Assembly (NCBI RefSeq): GCF_900104775.1
Contig: NZ_FNSA01000003.1
Coordinates: 372,001 to 436,000, forward strand
Direction of reading: 5' to 3'
Source: Tsukamurella tyrosinosolvens
GTDB taxonomy: Bacteria > Actinomycetota > Actinomycetes > Mycobacteriales > Mycobacteriaceae
Length of the DNA: 64,000 nt
Part shown: positions 28,091 through 36,782 of the stretch, piece by piece
Layout of the letters: every line of letters starts with the position of its first letter
Position numbering within the stretch: position 1 is the stretch's first letter
Notes under the pieces: model-generated
What the model saw: the letters and a program-made list of their open reading frames with translations, nothing else
What the model was told of the DNA's origin: nothing
The model's database searches: none
Made by a program: the position numbers and the translations under genes

Positions 28091-28654
28091 TCAGTCGGAC
28101 AGTTCTTGCCACCACCGGCCGGAGAGGTGCGTGACCCTGGTCCGAGCCGCGTCGGTCGGGGTCGCGCCGTCGGGGTGGTAGGCCAGGCGCGTGGTACTGA
28201 TCGACGGGCCGGCGATGTGGAACCGCACGACACTGTCGGTCTTGTACGCCGAGTAGACCTGCTGAGTTCCGATCTTCCGTGATTCGTAGTCGACGACGTC
28301 CGCCCGCGGGTCGGCGAGCATCTGCTCGGCGACGGCCCGCAACCGGGGTTCGTCGTAGTTCCACCGGGCCTCGGGCACCGCGTTCGTCACGCCCAGCCCG
28401 ATCGCGATCGCCCCGATCAGCGGAATGATCAGCAACCGCCACGCGAACCGGCGGATCGTGCGCGCCCAGGCCACCAGGTACACCAGCCAGCCCAGGAACA
28501 GAACCACACCGCCGAGGAGCGACAGCACGCCCAGGCCGGGGTCGCCGGGGAAGGTGCCTGCCCAGAGGAGCGCCGCGGCGTCGAGGACGAGAAAGACCGC
28601 CAGTCCGTACCCGAAGTGGGTCCAATTGCGCTGCGCCTCACGATCTGCCGTCAT
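28091..28654 (-). CDS. Small membrane protein with extracytoplasmic C-terminal domain
   Basis: The 187-residue protein has three hydrophobic helices within residues 14-92. A soluble C-terminal domain of about 90 residues follows (PRADVVDYESRKIGTQQ, SVVRFHIAGPSIST). I recognise no family. Its stop lies one base from that of the convergent TetR gene. A TAGTGT box six bases before the ATG marks a leaderless start. Confidence 0.68.
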   Translation of the reverse strand: MTADREAQRNWTHFGYGLAVFLVLDAAALLWAGTFPGDPGLGVLSLLGGVVLFLGWLVYLVAWARTIRRFAWRLLIIPLIGAIAIGLGVTNAVPEARWNYDEPRLRAVAEQMLADPRADVVDYESRKIGTQQVYSAYKTDSVVRFHIAGPSISTTRLAYHPDGATPTDAARTRVTHLSGRWWQELSD

Positions 28655-28723
28655 GCATCGACACTACGAGATGCTGCATGGCCCGAGCGCGGGAATGTCG
28701 ACGCCGCTGCGTCCAGTGACGGG

Positions 28724-28740
28724 TATGCGTTCCGCGCATC
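28724..28740. repeat. 17-bp palindromic repeat, copy D (unpaired)
   Basis: TATGCGTTCCGCGCATC matches the YATGCGY-N3-RCGCATN family. No good partner lies 60 bases away, although a degenerate ATGCTGCAT occurs at 28671-28679. It lies in the gap between the small membrane gene and the htdX terminator. Confidence 0.6.
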
Positions 28741-28793
28741 GCTCTTCTGAACGACTACTGCACCCCCGCGGCCCGCGCGCCCGCACCCGGAGA

Positions 28794-28834
28794 CGACGGT
28801 GCCCGCCGCGGCCGAAGCCGGGCGGGCACCGTCG
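28794..28834 (-). terminator. Strong hairpin after htdX
   Basis: A perfect 14-bp stem (CGACGGTGCCCGCC at 28794-28807 against 28821-28834) with a 13-base loop begins ten bases past the htdX stop. It should end the fabG4-htdX transcript. Both arms contain the word CGACGGTGCC / GGCACCGTCG that is frequent across the window. Confidence 0.75.
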
Positions 28835-28844
28835 GAGAACAGGG

Positions 28845-29735
28845 CTACAACGGCGTGACGGTGGCCGTCACGTGCGGGAAGCCCTTCTTGAGGTCCTTCG
28901 CGACGATCTCGGTACCGCCGGTCGCCTCGTCGCGCGAGACGTACAGGCCGATCTTCGCCGGCAGGATCACCGGGCGGCCGAAGCGCACGTGGTGCACGAC
29001 CGCGTCGGGGATGTGGCCCTCGACGACGCGCAGCATCGCCGCGGCCGTCCACGCGCCGTGCGCGATCGAGGACGGGAAGCCGAACGCCTTGCCGCCGATC
29101 GGCGACATGTGGATCGGGTTCCGGTCGCCGCTGACGCCGGCGTAGCGGCGGATCAGGCCGCCGTCGGCCGAGAGCAGCGCGTCGGGGGCGCCGGGGCGGC
29201 CCTCCTTCGGCGCGGGCCCCGACGGCTCGCCGGACAGGGACGTCCGCTGCTGGATCAGCATCGTCGACACCTCGGAGGCCACCGACGCGCCGGACGCGTC
29301 CGTGAACTCGGTGGTGAAGTCGATGAGCATGCCCTTGCGGTGCTCGCGGAGGTTGCCCACCGAGGTGCGCAGCGTGAGCTTCTCGCCCGGCTCGACCCGG
29401 CGGCGCCGCGTGATCGTGTTCTCCACGTGCACCGACCCCACCGCCGCGGCGGGGAAGTCGTCGGCGAGGAACAGGTCCATGATCAGCGGGAAGGAGAGCA
29501 CGTAGAGGTACATCACGGGTACCTCGCCGGTGTTCTTGAGCCCGACGACCTCGCAGTACTCGCCGACCCGCACGGGATCCACGTCGACGGCGAGCTCGAC
29601 GGTCCGGTCCGGCAGCGGGGTCTCCGGCTTGAGCGGGCCCTGCTTGCCGATCACGGGCAGGATGCCGCGCAGCCCGCGCGTGAGCACGGACAGGCTCGAC
29701 GGCGGCGCCTGCAGGACGGTGGTCTTGGCGGCCAT
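28845..29735 (-). CDS. htdX: (R)-specific 3-hydroxyacyl dehydratase, HtdX-like
   Basis: A double hot-dog protein of 296 residues. The hydratase-2 motif VSGDRNPIHMSP stands in the C-terminal half with the catalytic Asp/His; the N-terminal half is the inactive hot-dog. It corresponds to Rv0241c HtdX, an R-specific enoyl-acyl hydratase that can serve the FAS-II-like elongation cycle (recalled). Start ATG 29735 lies two bases after the fabG4 stop, so the two steps, reduction and dehydration, are made together. Confidence 0.88.
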   Translation of the reverse strand: MAAKTTVLQAPPSSLSVLTRGLRGILPVIGKQGPLKPETPLPDRTVELAVDVDPVRVGEYCEVVGLKNTGEVPVMYLYVLSFPLIMDLFLADDFPAAAVGSVHVENTITRRRRVEPGEKLTLRTSVGNLREHRKGMLIDFTTEFTDASGASVASEVSTMLIQQRTSLSGEPSGPAPKEGRPGAPDALLSADGGLIRRYAGVSGDRNPIHMSPIGGKAFGFPSSIAHGAWTAAAMLRVVEGHIPDAVVHHVRFGRPVILPAKIGLYVSRDEATGGTEIVAKDLKKGFPHVTATVTPL

Positions 29736-29737
29736 GA

Positions 29738-31096
29738 TCAGGCCCCCAGCAGGCTCTGACCGCAGACGCGCACGACGTTGCCGGTCACCGCGGCCGAGGA
29801 CGGCGCGGCGAAGTAGGAGATGGTCTCCGCGACGTCGACGGTCTGGCCGCCCTGCTGCAGCGAGTTCATGAGGCGGCCGGCCTGGCGGGTGGCCAGCGGG
29901 ATCGCGGCGGTCATGGCGGTCTCGATGAAGCCGGGCGCCACGGCGTTGATGGTGATGTTCTTCTTCGCCAGGACCGGGGTGTAGGCGTCGACGATGCCGA
30001 TGACGCCGGCCTTGGTCGCGCCGTAGTTGGTCTGGCCGCGGTTGCCCGCGATGCCGGCGATCGACGAGACGTCGACGACGGCGCCGCCCTCGTTCAGGGC
30101 GTCCTCGGCGAGCAGGGCGTCGACCAGCTGCTTCGGCGCCTTGAGGTTGACGGCCATGACCGAGTTCCAGCGACCCTCGTCCATGTTGGCGAGCAGCTTG
30201 TCGCGGGTGATACCGGCGTTGTTGACGATGATGTCGAGGCCGCTGTGGCGCGACTTCACCAGTTCGGCGATCTTCTTGCCCGCGTCCTCTGCGGTCACGT
30301 CGAGGGGCAGCGCGGTGCCGCCGACCTTGTTCGCGACGGCGGACAGGGCCTCGCCGGCGGCGGGGATGTCGGCGGCGATGACATGGGCGCCGTCGCGCGA
30401 GAGGACCTCGGCGATGGTGGCGCCGATGCCGCGGGCGGCGCCGGTGACCAGCGCGACCTTGCCGGCGAGCGGCTTGTCCCAATCGGCGGGCGCGGCGGCG
30501 TCCTTGTCGGTGATGCGGATGACCTGCGCGTCGACGTAGGCCGACTTGCCCGACAGGAGGAAGCGCAGCGTCGAGGCCAGGCCCGAGGCGCCGGTGGCGG
30601 CGTCCGGGTGCACGTAGACGAGCTGCGCGGTGGCGCCGTCGCGGAGCTCCTTGGCGACGGAGCGGGTGAAGCCCTCGAGGGCGCGCTGGACGATGTGCTC
30701 GTCGAGGTCCTCGATCAGCTCGGGCGTGGTGCCGAGCACCACGACGCGGGCGCTGTTGCCCAGCGTGCGCATCTGCGGGCCGAAGAACTCGTAGAGGCCG
30801 ACGAGCTCGTCGATCGACGTGATGCCGGTGGCGTCGAAGACCGCGCCGCCCAGCTTCTCGGCGCCGCGGGCGCCGCCGTTGTTGACGACGAGGTCGTAGT
30901 CCGCGAGCAGCTCGCGCACGGGCTCGACGAGGCGGCCCTTGCCGCCGAGGAGGACGGGGCCGGCGAGCGCGGGCTTGCCGGCCTGGTAGCGGCGCAGGAC
31001 CGGCGGCTGCGGCAGGCCGAGTCGGCTGGCCAGGAAGGAGCCGGGGCCCGACTTCACGAAGGCCGCGTAGAAGTCCGTGCTGGGTGCATCAGGCAT
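29738..31096 (-). CDS. fabG4: 3-oxoacyl-(acyl-carrier-protein/CoA) reductase FabG4
   Basis: The 452-residue protein has the large FabG form: residues 1-200 are a flavodoxin-like domain with degenerate cofactor site, and residues 210-452 are the active ketoreductase. There TGAARGIG binds NAD(H) and a Ser-Tyr-Lys set (VSSIAG, YGATK) does catalysis; NNAG is present. FabG4 (Rv0242c, 454 residues, recalled) reduces long 3-oxoacyl-CoA with NADH. The frame stays open far upstream, opposite fadA2, but ATG 31096 with GAGGTACCTC before it is clearly the start. Confidence 0.9.
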   Translation of the reverse strand: MPDAPSTDFYAAFVKSGPGSFLASRLGLPQPPVLRRYQAGKPALAGPVLLGGKGRLVEPVRELLADYDLVVNNGGARGAEKLGGAVFDATGITSIDELVGLYEFFGPQMRTLGNSARVVVLGTTPELIEDLDEHIVQRALEGFTRSVAKELRDGATAQLVYVHPDAATGASGLASTLRFLLSGKSAYVDAQVIRITDKDAAAPADWDKPLAGKVALVTGAARGIGATIAEVLSRDGAHVIAADIPAAGEALSAVANKVGGTALPLDVTAEDAGKKIAELVKSRHSGLDIIVNNAGITRDKLLANMDEGRWNSVMAVNLKAPKQLVDALLAEDALNEGGAVVDVSSIAGIAGNRGQTNYGATKAGVIGIVDAYTPVLAKKNITINAVAPGFIETAMTAAIPLATRQAGRLMNSLQQGGQTVDVAETISYFAAPSSAAVTGNVVRVCGQSLLGA

Positions 31097-31145
31097 GTGA
31101 GGTACCTCATCCGTGTGGGGTTCCGATAGGCTATCGACAAGCAAC

Positions 31146-31159
31146 TTACTCCAGAGTAA
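31146..31159. promoter_or_regulatory. Operator TTACT-N4-AGTAA between fabG4 and fadA2, site 1
   Basis: TTACTCCAGAGTAA is a perfect inverted repeat, extended by one more C-G pair on each side. Its position in the divergent gap lets one regulator control both the fabG4-htdX and fadA2 transcripts. Confidence 0.7.
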
Positions 31160-31161
31160 GA

Positions 31162-31175
31162 ATACTCGGTAGTAG
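31162..31175. promoter_or_regulatory. Weaker operator copy between fabG4 and fadA2, site 2
   Basis: ATACTCGGTAGTAG keeps the inner TACT-N4-AGTA arms. It starts 16 bases from site 1, close to one and a half helical turns. Confidence 0.5.
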
Positions 31176-31201
31176 CAACCCTCGATCACTGGGAGAAACC
31201 C

Positions 31202-32485
31202 GTGGCAAACATCGAAACCCGTCCGGTCGCCATCCTCGGCGGCAACCGGATCCCCTTCGCGCGTTCGGACCGTGCGTACGCGAAGGCCAGCAACCAGGAC
31301 ATGTTCACCGCCGCCCTCAATGGTCTCGTGAGCCGCTTCAACCTGCAGGGCGAGCAGCTGGGCGCCGTGGTCGGTGGCGCCGTGCTCAAGCACAGCCGCG
31401 ACTTCAACCTGATCCGCGAGTCGGTGCTCGGCAGCCCGCTCAGCCCCTACACCCCTGCTTTCGACGTGCAGCAGGCCTGCGCCACCGGCCTGCAGGCGAT
31501 CAACGCCGCGGCCCAGGGCATCCAGCTCGGCCGCTACGAGGCGGCCATCGGCGGCGGCGTCGACACCACCTCCGACGCGCCGATCGGCGTCTCCGAGGGC
31601 ATGCGCAAGGTGATGCTCGAGCTCAACCGCGCGTCGAGCACCGTCGACCGCCTCAAGCTGGTCGGCAAGCTCCCGGCCAACCTGGGCATCGACATCCCGC
31701 GCAACGGCGAGCCCCGCACCGGCATGTCGATGGGCGAGCACGCCGCCATCACCGCCAAGGAGATGGGCGTCTCCCGCGCCGAGCAGGACGAGCTGGCCTA
31801 CCTCAGTCACACCAACATGGCGGCGGCCTACGACCGCGGCTTCTTCGAGGACCTGATCACCCCGTACCTGGGCCTGACCCGCGACGACAACCTGCGCCCG
31901 GGCAGCTCCGTCGAGAAGCTCGCCACGCTCAAGCCCGTCTTCGGCGTCTCGCTGGGCGACGCGACGATGACGGCCGGCAACTCGACGCCGCTTACCGACG
32001 GCGCGTCGACGGTGCTGCTGTCCTCCGACGAGTGGGCGGCCGAGCGCGGCCTGCCCGTGCTCGCGTACCTCAAGGACGTGGAGTACTCGGCCGTGGACTA
32101 CGTCGGCGGCAAGGACGGCCTGCTCATGGCGCCGACGTACGCCGTGCCGAAGCTGCTGGCCCGCAACGGCCTCACGCTGCAGGACTTCGACTTCTACGAG
32201 ATCCACGAGGCCTTCGCCTCCGTCGTGCTCGCGACGCTGCAGGCCTGGGAGTCGCCCGAGTACTGCAAGGACCGCCTGGGCCTGGACAAGCCGCTCGGCT
32301 CGATCGACCGCAGCAAGCTCAACGTCAACGGCTCGTCGCTGGCGGCGGGCCACCCGTTCGCCGCGACCGGCGGCCGCATCGTGGCCTCCGCCGCGAAGCA
32401 GATCAAGGAGAACGGCGGCGGTCGCGCGCTGATCTCGATCTGCGCCGCCGGTGGTCAGGGCATCACCGCCATCATCGAGGGCTGA
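31202..32485 (+). CDS. fadA2: Acetyl-CoA C-acyltransferase (thiolase) FadA2
   Basis: This 427-residue thiolase has the acyl-accepting Cys in QQACATG (C93), [14 protein letters not shown] and the final CAAGGQG, so the full Cys/His/His/Cys set is present. It corresponds to Rv0243 FadA2 in the conserved locus. It either cleaves 3-ketoacyl-CoA in beta-oxidation or condenses acetyl-CoA; with FabG4 and HtdX next door either direction is possible. The GTG start has GGGAG upstream. Confidence 0.9.
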   Translation: MANIETRPVAILGGNRIPFARSDRAYAKASNQDMFTAALNGLVSRFNLQGEQLGAVVGGAVLKHSRDFNLIRESVLGSPLSPYTPAFDVQQACATGLQAINAAAQGIQLGRYEAAIGGGVDTTSDAPIGVSEGMRKVMLELNRASSTVDRLKLVGKLPANLGIDIPRNGEPRTGMSMGEHAAITAKEMGVSRAEQDELAYLSHTNMAAAYDRGFFEDLITPYLGLTRDDNLRPGSSVEKLATLKPVFGVSLGDATMTAGNSTPLTDGASTVLLSSDEWAAERGLPVLAYLKDVEYSAVDYVGGKDGLLMAPTYAVPKLLARNGLTLQDFDFYEIHEAFASVVLATLQAWESPEYCKDRLGLDKPLGSIDRSKLNVNGSSLAAGHPFAATGGRIVASAAKQIKENGGGRALISICAAGGQGITAIIEG

Positions 32486-32546
32486 TGCCCCGGGGCGCGC
32501 GCCCCGAGGACTGATGCTGCCGGCCCCGGCCGCCTAAGCTGGTGTC

Positions 32547-32969
32547 ATGACCGCGACGGACGATCTGATCGAGAGGATCCTGCGCGACTACGACACCATC
32601 ACGGTGGTCGGGGCCAGCGTCGATCCGGCGAAGGCGGCCCACGACGTGCCCGCCTACATGCAGCACCGCGGATGGCGCATCATCCCGGTGAACCCGCACG
32701 CCGACGAGATACTCGGCGAGCCGGTGTACCGCACCCTGGCCGACGTCCCGGAACAAGTCGGCCTGGTCGACGTCTTCCGGCCCGCCGAGTTCACGCCCGA
32801 CATCGCCCGGCAGGCCGTCGCCGCCGGGGCGACGGCGCTGTGGCTGCAGCTGGGCATCCGCTCGGCCGAGGCGCGCGAGATCGCCGAGTCCGCCGGGCTG
32901 CTCTACGTCGAGGACCGCTGCCTCATCATCGAACAGCGCCGCACGCAGATCTCCAGGAGGAGCGCATGA
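32547..32969 (+). CDS. CoA-binding (YccU/HIT-like Rossmann) protein
   Basis: The 140-residue protein shows the CoA_binding_2 pattern: VVGASVDPAKAAHDVPAYMQ, IIPVNPHADEILGEPVYRTL, VDVFRP and ALWLQLGI, with the ligand-binding loop GAS and a late DRCLIIE. Such proteins bind CoA through a Rossmann fold; their role is unclear. Start ATG 32547 follows a TAAGCT box by six bases (leaderless). The following gene overlaps by four bases. Confidence 0.85.
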   Translation: MTATDDLIERILRDYDTITVVGASVDPAKAAHDVPAYMQHRGWRIIPVNPHADEILGEPVYRTLADVPEQVGLVDVFRPAEFTPDIARQAVAAGATALWLQLGIRSAEAREIAESAGLLYVEDRCLIIEQRRTQISRRSA

Positions 32970-33466
32970 CCTTCGGCATCGTCGTCGTCGCCGTGGTCGC
33001 GGTCGTGGCCGTCCTCATGCTGATCGGCGTCGTGTGGTTCCTCCGCGACTCCAACAAGCGGATCAAGGACTTCGCCAACTCCGGCGATCTGATCCCCGGC
33101 CGTCCCGGCCGCGCGCCCGCCGAGTGGGCGAACGCCACCTCCACCGAGGCGCTCCTGCACCAGCGCACCCGCTACGCCATCGCCGACGTGCACCGCGGCG
33201 CCTTCGCCCCAGCCGTCCCGCCGCCCGCGGATTCCGCGATCAACGGCTCGGAGTCCGACCTCGCCGCCCTCGACGACGCCGTCTTCGCCCTCGACGACCG
33301 CATCATCGCCGCCGCGCAGCTCTCGGGCGAGGAGCGCACGAAAGCCCTGGGCGAGCTGGAACCCAAGGTCGCGGCTCTGGAAGGCCTCACCGGGAAGCTC
33401 TGGGATGCCCCGTCGGCCCAGCGCCGCCCCCTCATCGACGGCGTGACCGCTACGCTCCTCCGCTGA
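32966..33466 (+). CDS. Small single-pass membrane protein with helical tail
   Basis: The 166-residue protein has one N-terminal membrane helix (about 4-26). A soluble, mostly helical remainder follows (ESDLAALDDAVFALDD, GEERTKALGELEPKVAAL). No family is recognised. ATG 32966 overlaps the stop of the CoA-binding gene (ATGA) and has AGGAGG ahead, so it belongs to that two-gene operon. Confidence 0.7.
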   Translation: MTFGIVVVAVVAVVAVLMLIGVVWFLRDSNKRIKDFANSGDLIPGRPGRAPAEWANATSTEALLHQRTRYAIADVHRGAFAPAVPPPADSAINGSESDLAALDDAVFALDDRIIAAAQLSGEERTKALGELEPKVAALEGLTGKLWDAPSAQRRPLIDGVTATLLR

Positions 33467-33506
33467 GCTCGTCGCCCGCGCGGGGCGGGGTGTTGCTCGG
33501 AGCAGT

Positions 33507-33523
33507 TATGCGTCCCACGCATA
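33507..33523. repeat. 17-bp palindromic repeat, copy B1
   Basis: TATGCGTCCCACGCATA has perfect seven-base arms and a three-base centre, the cleanest copy of the family. It lies between the ends of two convergent genes. Confidence 0.75.
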
Positions 33524-33566
33524 CCCCCGAACCCCGCAGCTAGACGCTGTCTTCTTCGGGCCGGGC

Positions 33567-33583
33567 CATGCGTCTGGCGCATA
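33567..33583. repeat. 17-bp palindromic repeat, copy B2
   Basis: CATGCGTCTGGCGCATA starts exactly 60 bases after copy B1. The bases before B1 (TGTTGCTCGG) resemble those before copy C1 (TGTTGTTCGG), so homology extends beyond the palindromes. Confidence 0.7.
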
Positions 33584-33642
33584 CCCTCGTCCTCCAGCCT
33601 GACGGTCCGCCGCCCGCCACGGCGATCTGGCCCGCCCCCATA

Positions 33643-34665
33643 TCAGCGCCCGATGACCTCCGCCGCCCGCGGGCGACTCACGGCCGCGCGGAACCGCTCC
33701 ACCCCGACGTGCAGCCCCCACGACAGCACGATGGTGATCGCGGTGGTCACCACGACGATGGGCCACGTGGAACCGGTGAACAGCGACCAGCCGAACAGGT
33801 CCAACACCACGAACTCCATGACAATCACGTGGAGGAGGAAGAACTCGTAGCTGATGGAGCCGAGCCACACCATCGGCCTCGAACCCAGCACGCGCGACGG
33901 CCCGGTCGCGAACGCGGCCACCAGCAGCCCGCCGATCAGCGCCTCCAGCAGGAACTTCGTCACCCCCTGCGCCGGGGTCGGCAGCCGGAGGTCGATCGGC
34001 CCGGCGACCGGGGTCAGCAGCACGCCGTAGGCGACCGCCGCGGCGAGCAGCAGAGGCCACCGCGGCAGCCGCACCCGGTCGACCAGCAGCGCCACCGCCA
34101 TGCCCGCGGCGAACGCGGCGGCGAACCCGGGCGGCCACGACCGCGCCGTCTTCCCGAAGACCTCCGTCGCGGTCACCAGCACCAGCCAGCCCACGGACAG
34201 GGCGACCATCGCCGCCGGCACCGTCCACGCCCGGCGGGCGCGCAGCAGCCACAGCCCCAGGAGTGGAAGTGCCAGGTAGAAGGCGACTTCCACGCACATG
34301 CTCCACATCTGCGTCAGGCCCGTGTGCACGTGACCGACGCCGTAGATCTGCGTGAAACTCAGGTGCCGGAGGTAGTCGCCCCACCCGTGCCCGTGCGGCG
34401 AACCGTCGGGACGCCAGAGGTAGATGACGTACACGACGGTGACCACCGCCCAGTACGCGGGCAGGATCCGCCACGCCCGCGAGACGGCGTACCGCCGCAC
34501 GTCCGGAGGCGTGCCCCCGGCCCGTGCGCGGATCCACGGCCGCACCAGCAGGAACCCCGACAGCGCGAAGAACACGGGCACCGCGGTCTCGAGCCGCGCG
34601 TAGGCGGCGCCGAGCGCATCCGGGGTGAAGTCACCGCCCCAGAACGCGGCGTGCGTGACGCACAC
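33643..34665 (-). CDS. Acyltransferase-3 family membrane protein (true start probably upstream, at 34734)
   Basis: About ten membrane segments and SRAWRILPAYWAV identify an acyltransferase-3 enzyme that O-acylates a surface carbohydrate or lipid. The canonical GTG at 34665 cuts into the family's first helix. The preceding in-frame codons encode VPALTGLRALAAFGVCVTHA, the usual N-terminus. Between the upstream stop (34743-34741) and this GTG the only plausible start is ATC 34734, with GAGG five bases ahead. So I infer a 363-residue protein with an ATC start, or a frame coupled to the YhgE stop. It is the last gene of the ATPase-YhgE-acyltransferase operon. Confidence 0.75.
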   Translation of the reverse strand: MCVTHAAFWGGDFTPDALGAAYARLETAVPVFFALSGFLLVRPWIRARAGGTPPDVRRYAVSRAWRILPAYWAVVTVVYVIYLWRPDGSPHGHGWGDYLRHLSFTQIYGVGHVHTGLTQMWSMCVEVAFYLALPLLGLWLLRARRAWTVPAAMVALSVGWLVLVTATEVFGKTARSWPPGFAAAFAAGMAVALLVDRVRLPRWPLLLAAAVAYGVLLTPVAGPIDLRLPTPAQGVTKFLLEALIGGLLVAAFATGPSRVLGSRPMVWLGSISYEFFLLHVIVMEFVVLDLFGWSLFTGSTWPIVVVTTAITIVLSWGLHVGVERFRAAVSRPRAAEVIGR

Positions 34666-34740
34666 CCCGAACGCGGCCAGCGCCCGCAGGCCCGTGAGGG
34701 CGGGGACGTGGCCGGAGCGCGAAGCGGGTGCGATGGTGCC

Positions 34741-36777
34741 TCAGATCTTGATCGCGGGGATGAGCCGGTCGAGGTTCCAGAGCCGGTTCCGCCGGGCGGA
34801 GAGGCACGAGACCGTCACGGACGCGACCCACAGGAACACCAGCACCGCGATCGCCTGCCAGAGGCGGTTGTCGATGCCGCCCAGGATCAGCTGCCGCAAA
34901 CCGTTGACGCCGTACGTCATCGGGTCGTACTTGTGCAGGATCTGGAAGGGTCTGGCGGTGGTCTCCACCGGATACATGCCGCCGGAGCTCACCAGCTGCA
35001 GCATCAGCAGCGCCATGATGAGCACGCGGCCGACGGCGGGCCCGACGAAGGCGTTCACCGCCTGGGTGAACGCGATGAAGGACAGCGATACCCCCATCAT
35101 GAAGAACACCATCGCGACGGGATGGGCCACCTCGAGGCCCAGCCCGAAGCGCACCACGCAGTACAGGATCGCCGCCTGGAACAGGCCGATCGCGGCCGCG
35201 GGCAGGTAGCTCGCCATGACCACGCGGATCGCCAGCACCTCGGCGGCGATGGCGCGGTTCTGCAACGGCCGGAACACCATCCACAGCACCAGCGCGCCGA
35301 AGAACAGTGCCAGCGTGAGGAAGAAGGGCGCCATGCCGGTGCCGAAGTTCGGGGCGCGGTTCTCGTGCTGCGCGTCCAGCTGGACGGGGCCGCCGATGGT
35401 CTGCGCGACCTGCGAGGTCTGCTCCTGCGACCACTTGGGCACGGCGCCCGCGCCCTCGCGCAGCTTGGTCGACAGCTCCTGGCTGCCGTCGCGCAACTGC
35501 ACCGTACCGGCCGAGAGCCGGGTGGCGCCGTCGGACAGCTGCGTGATGCCGTCGTCGAGCGTGGCGTTGCCCGCGGCGAGTTGCTGCGCGCCCGACCGCA
35601 GTTCGGTGAGCTTGGCGGTGAGGTCCCCGCCGGTGGCGCCGACCTGGGCGAGCACCGTCTGCAGGGGGCTGCCGGGCGTGCGGAGCTGCTCGGTCATCGT
35701 CGCGGCGGCACCGGCCGCTGCGGTGATCTGCTGCTTGGCCGCGGGCGTCACCGACGCCTGCGCGAGCTGCGCGCGAACCGCGCGCAGGCCCTCGGCGGAC
35801 TGCCGTGCCACCGGGTCGGGGCTGGCGGCGAGCTGCCTGATCGCGGCGTCGATCCCCGCCAGCGCGGTGTCCTGCGTCTTGACGAAGACGCCGGCCTTGT
35901 CGGCGGCCTCGACGAGTGCGGCTGCGCTCTGCTGCAGCTGCGCAGTGTTCCCGCCCAGCCCGGACAGCGCCTTCGTCACGGCGAGAAGGGGATCCGTGGC
36001 CTGGGTGATCCCGTCGGAGAGCTGCTGCGAGCCCGCGCGCAGCTGGGCCGAGCCGGTCTTCGCGGTCCCGAGGCCCGAGGCGAGCTGGGCGGCACCGTCG
36101 TTCGCGGTCACGAGACCGTCGTGGAGTTTCCCGGCCCCGTCGGCGGCCTGCTCGATCCCGGACCCGGCGGTGATCATCATCGACAGCACCTGGTTCACCG
36201 CCTGCCCGGAGACCCGGGTGGAGACGGCGTTGAGGACCTGCGACATCGCGGTCTGGCCGATGGTGGAGCTGATGTAGTTGTTGGCGTCGTTGTACACCGC
36301 TTGCAGCTGCGCCTTCTCGGGCTTGCCGCTCATCGGGGAGGCGATGGCGGCGGAGAAGTTCTCCGGCAGCTCCAGCATGAAGTAGTAGGTGCCGTCCTTG
36401 ACGCCCTGCTGCGCCTCGGCGGGGGAGACGATGTTCCAGTCCAGGCTCTTGTCGTCGGCGAGCGACTTCTCGACCTCGGCGCCCGCGTTGATCTTCTGGC
36501 CCTTGACCTCGGTCCCCTTGTCGGCGTTGACGAGCGCGACCGGCATCTTGTTGACGTGGCCGAACGGATCCCAGAACGCCCACAGGTACAGGGCGCCGTA
36601 GACCAGCGGCAGCAGCATCATCACGACGATCGCGGCGCGCGTGAGCCGGCTGCGGCCGAAGCGCTTGATCTCGGATCCGAAGGCGAGGCCGGCGGCGATG
36701 GGGACCAGGCTGCCCTTCGAGGAGGCCTTCTTCGCGGGCGTCTTCGCGGGCGTGTCGTCGGAGTTCTTGTCGGACAT
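34741..36777 (-). CDS. YhgE/Pip-family membrane protein
   Basis: The 678-residue protein has one N-terminal helix (about 44-70) and a long extracytoplasmic region. That region holds heptad-like repeats of the form DGAAQLASGL, AGSQQLSDGI and AGNATLDDGITQLSDG (about residues 215-450). Five or six C-terminal helices (about 490-660) follow. This is the YhgE/Pip (phage infection protein, ABC-2-like) layout. The repeat region should form a coiled stalk. Related actinobacterial genes are thought to export lipids or proteins. It lies six bases after the degenerate ATPase gene and directly precedes the acyltransferase. Confidence 0.87.
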   Translation of the reverse strand: MSDKNSDDTPAKTPAKKASSKGSLVPIAAGLAFGSEIKRFGRSRLTRAAIVVMMLLPLVYGALYLWAFWDPFGHVNKMPVALVNADKGTEVKGQKINAGAEVEKSLADDKSLDWNIVSPAEAQQGVKDGTYYFMLELPENFSAAIASPMSGKPEKAQLQAVYNDANNYISSTIGQTAMSQVLNAVSTRVSGQAVNQVLSMMITAGSGIEQAADGAGKLHDGLVTANDGAAQLASGLGTAKTGSAQLRAGSQQLSDGITQATDPLLAVTKALSGLGGNTAQLQQSAAALVEAADKAGVFVKTQDTALAGIDAAIRQLAASPDPVARQSAEGLRAVRAQLAQASVTPAAKQQITAAAGAAATMTEQLRTPGSPLQTVLAQVGATGGDLTAKLTELRSGAQQLAAGNATLDDGITQLSDGATRLSAGTVQLRDGSQELSTKLREGAGAVPKWSQEQTSQVAQTIGGPVQLDAQHENRAPNFGTGMAPFFLTLALFFGALVLWMVFRPLQNRAIAAEVLAIRVVMASYLPAAAIGLFQAAILYCVVRFGLGLEVAHPVAMVFFMMGVSLSFIAFTQAVNAFVGPAVGRVLIMALLMLQLVSSGGMYPVETTARPFQILHKYDPMTYGVNGLRQLILGGIDNRLWQAIAVLVFLWVASVTVSCLSARRNRLWNLDRLIPAIKI

Positions 36778-36782
36778 CGGGA

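Noticed and set aside
31097-32353. Upstream extension of fabG4 over fadA2 in the open frame
   Set aside because: Known FabG4 length and a ribosome site fix the start at 31096; the extension is the complement of fadA2.
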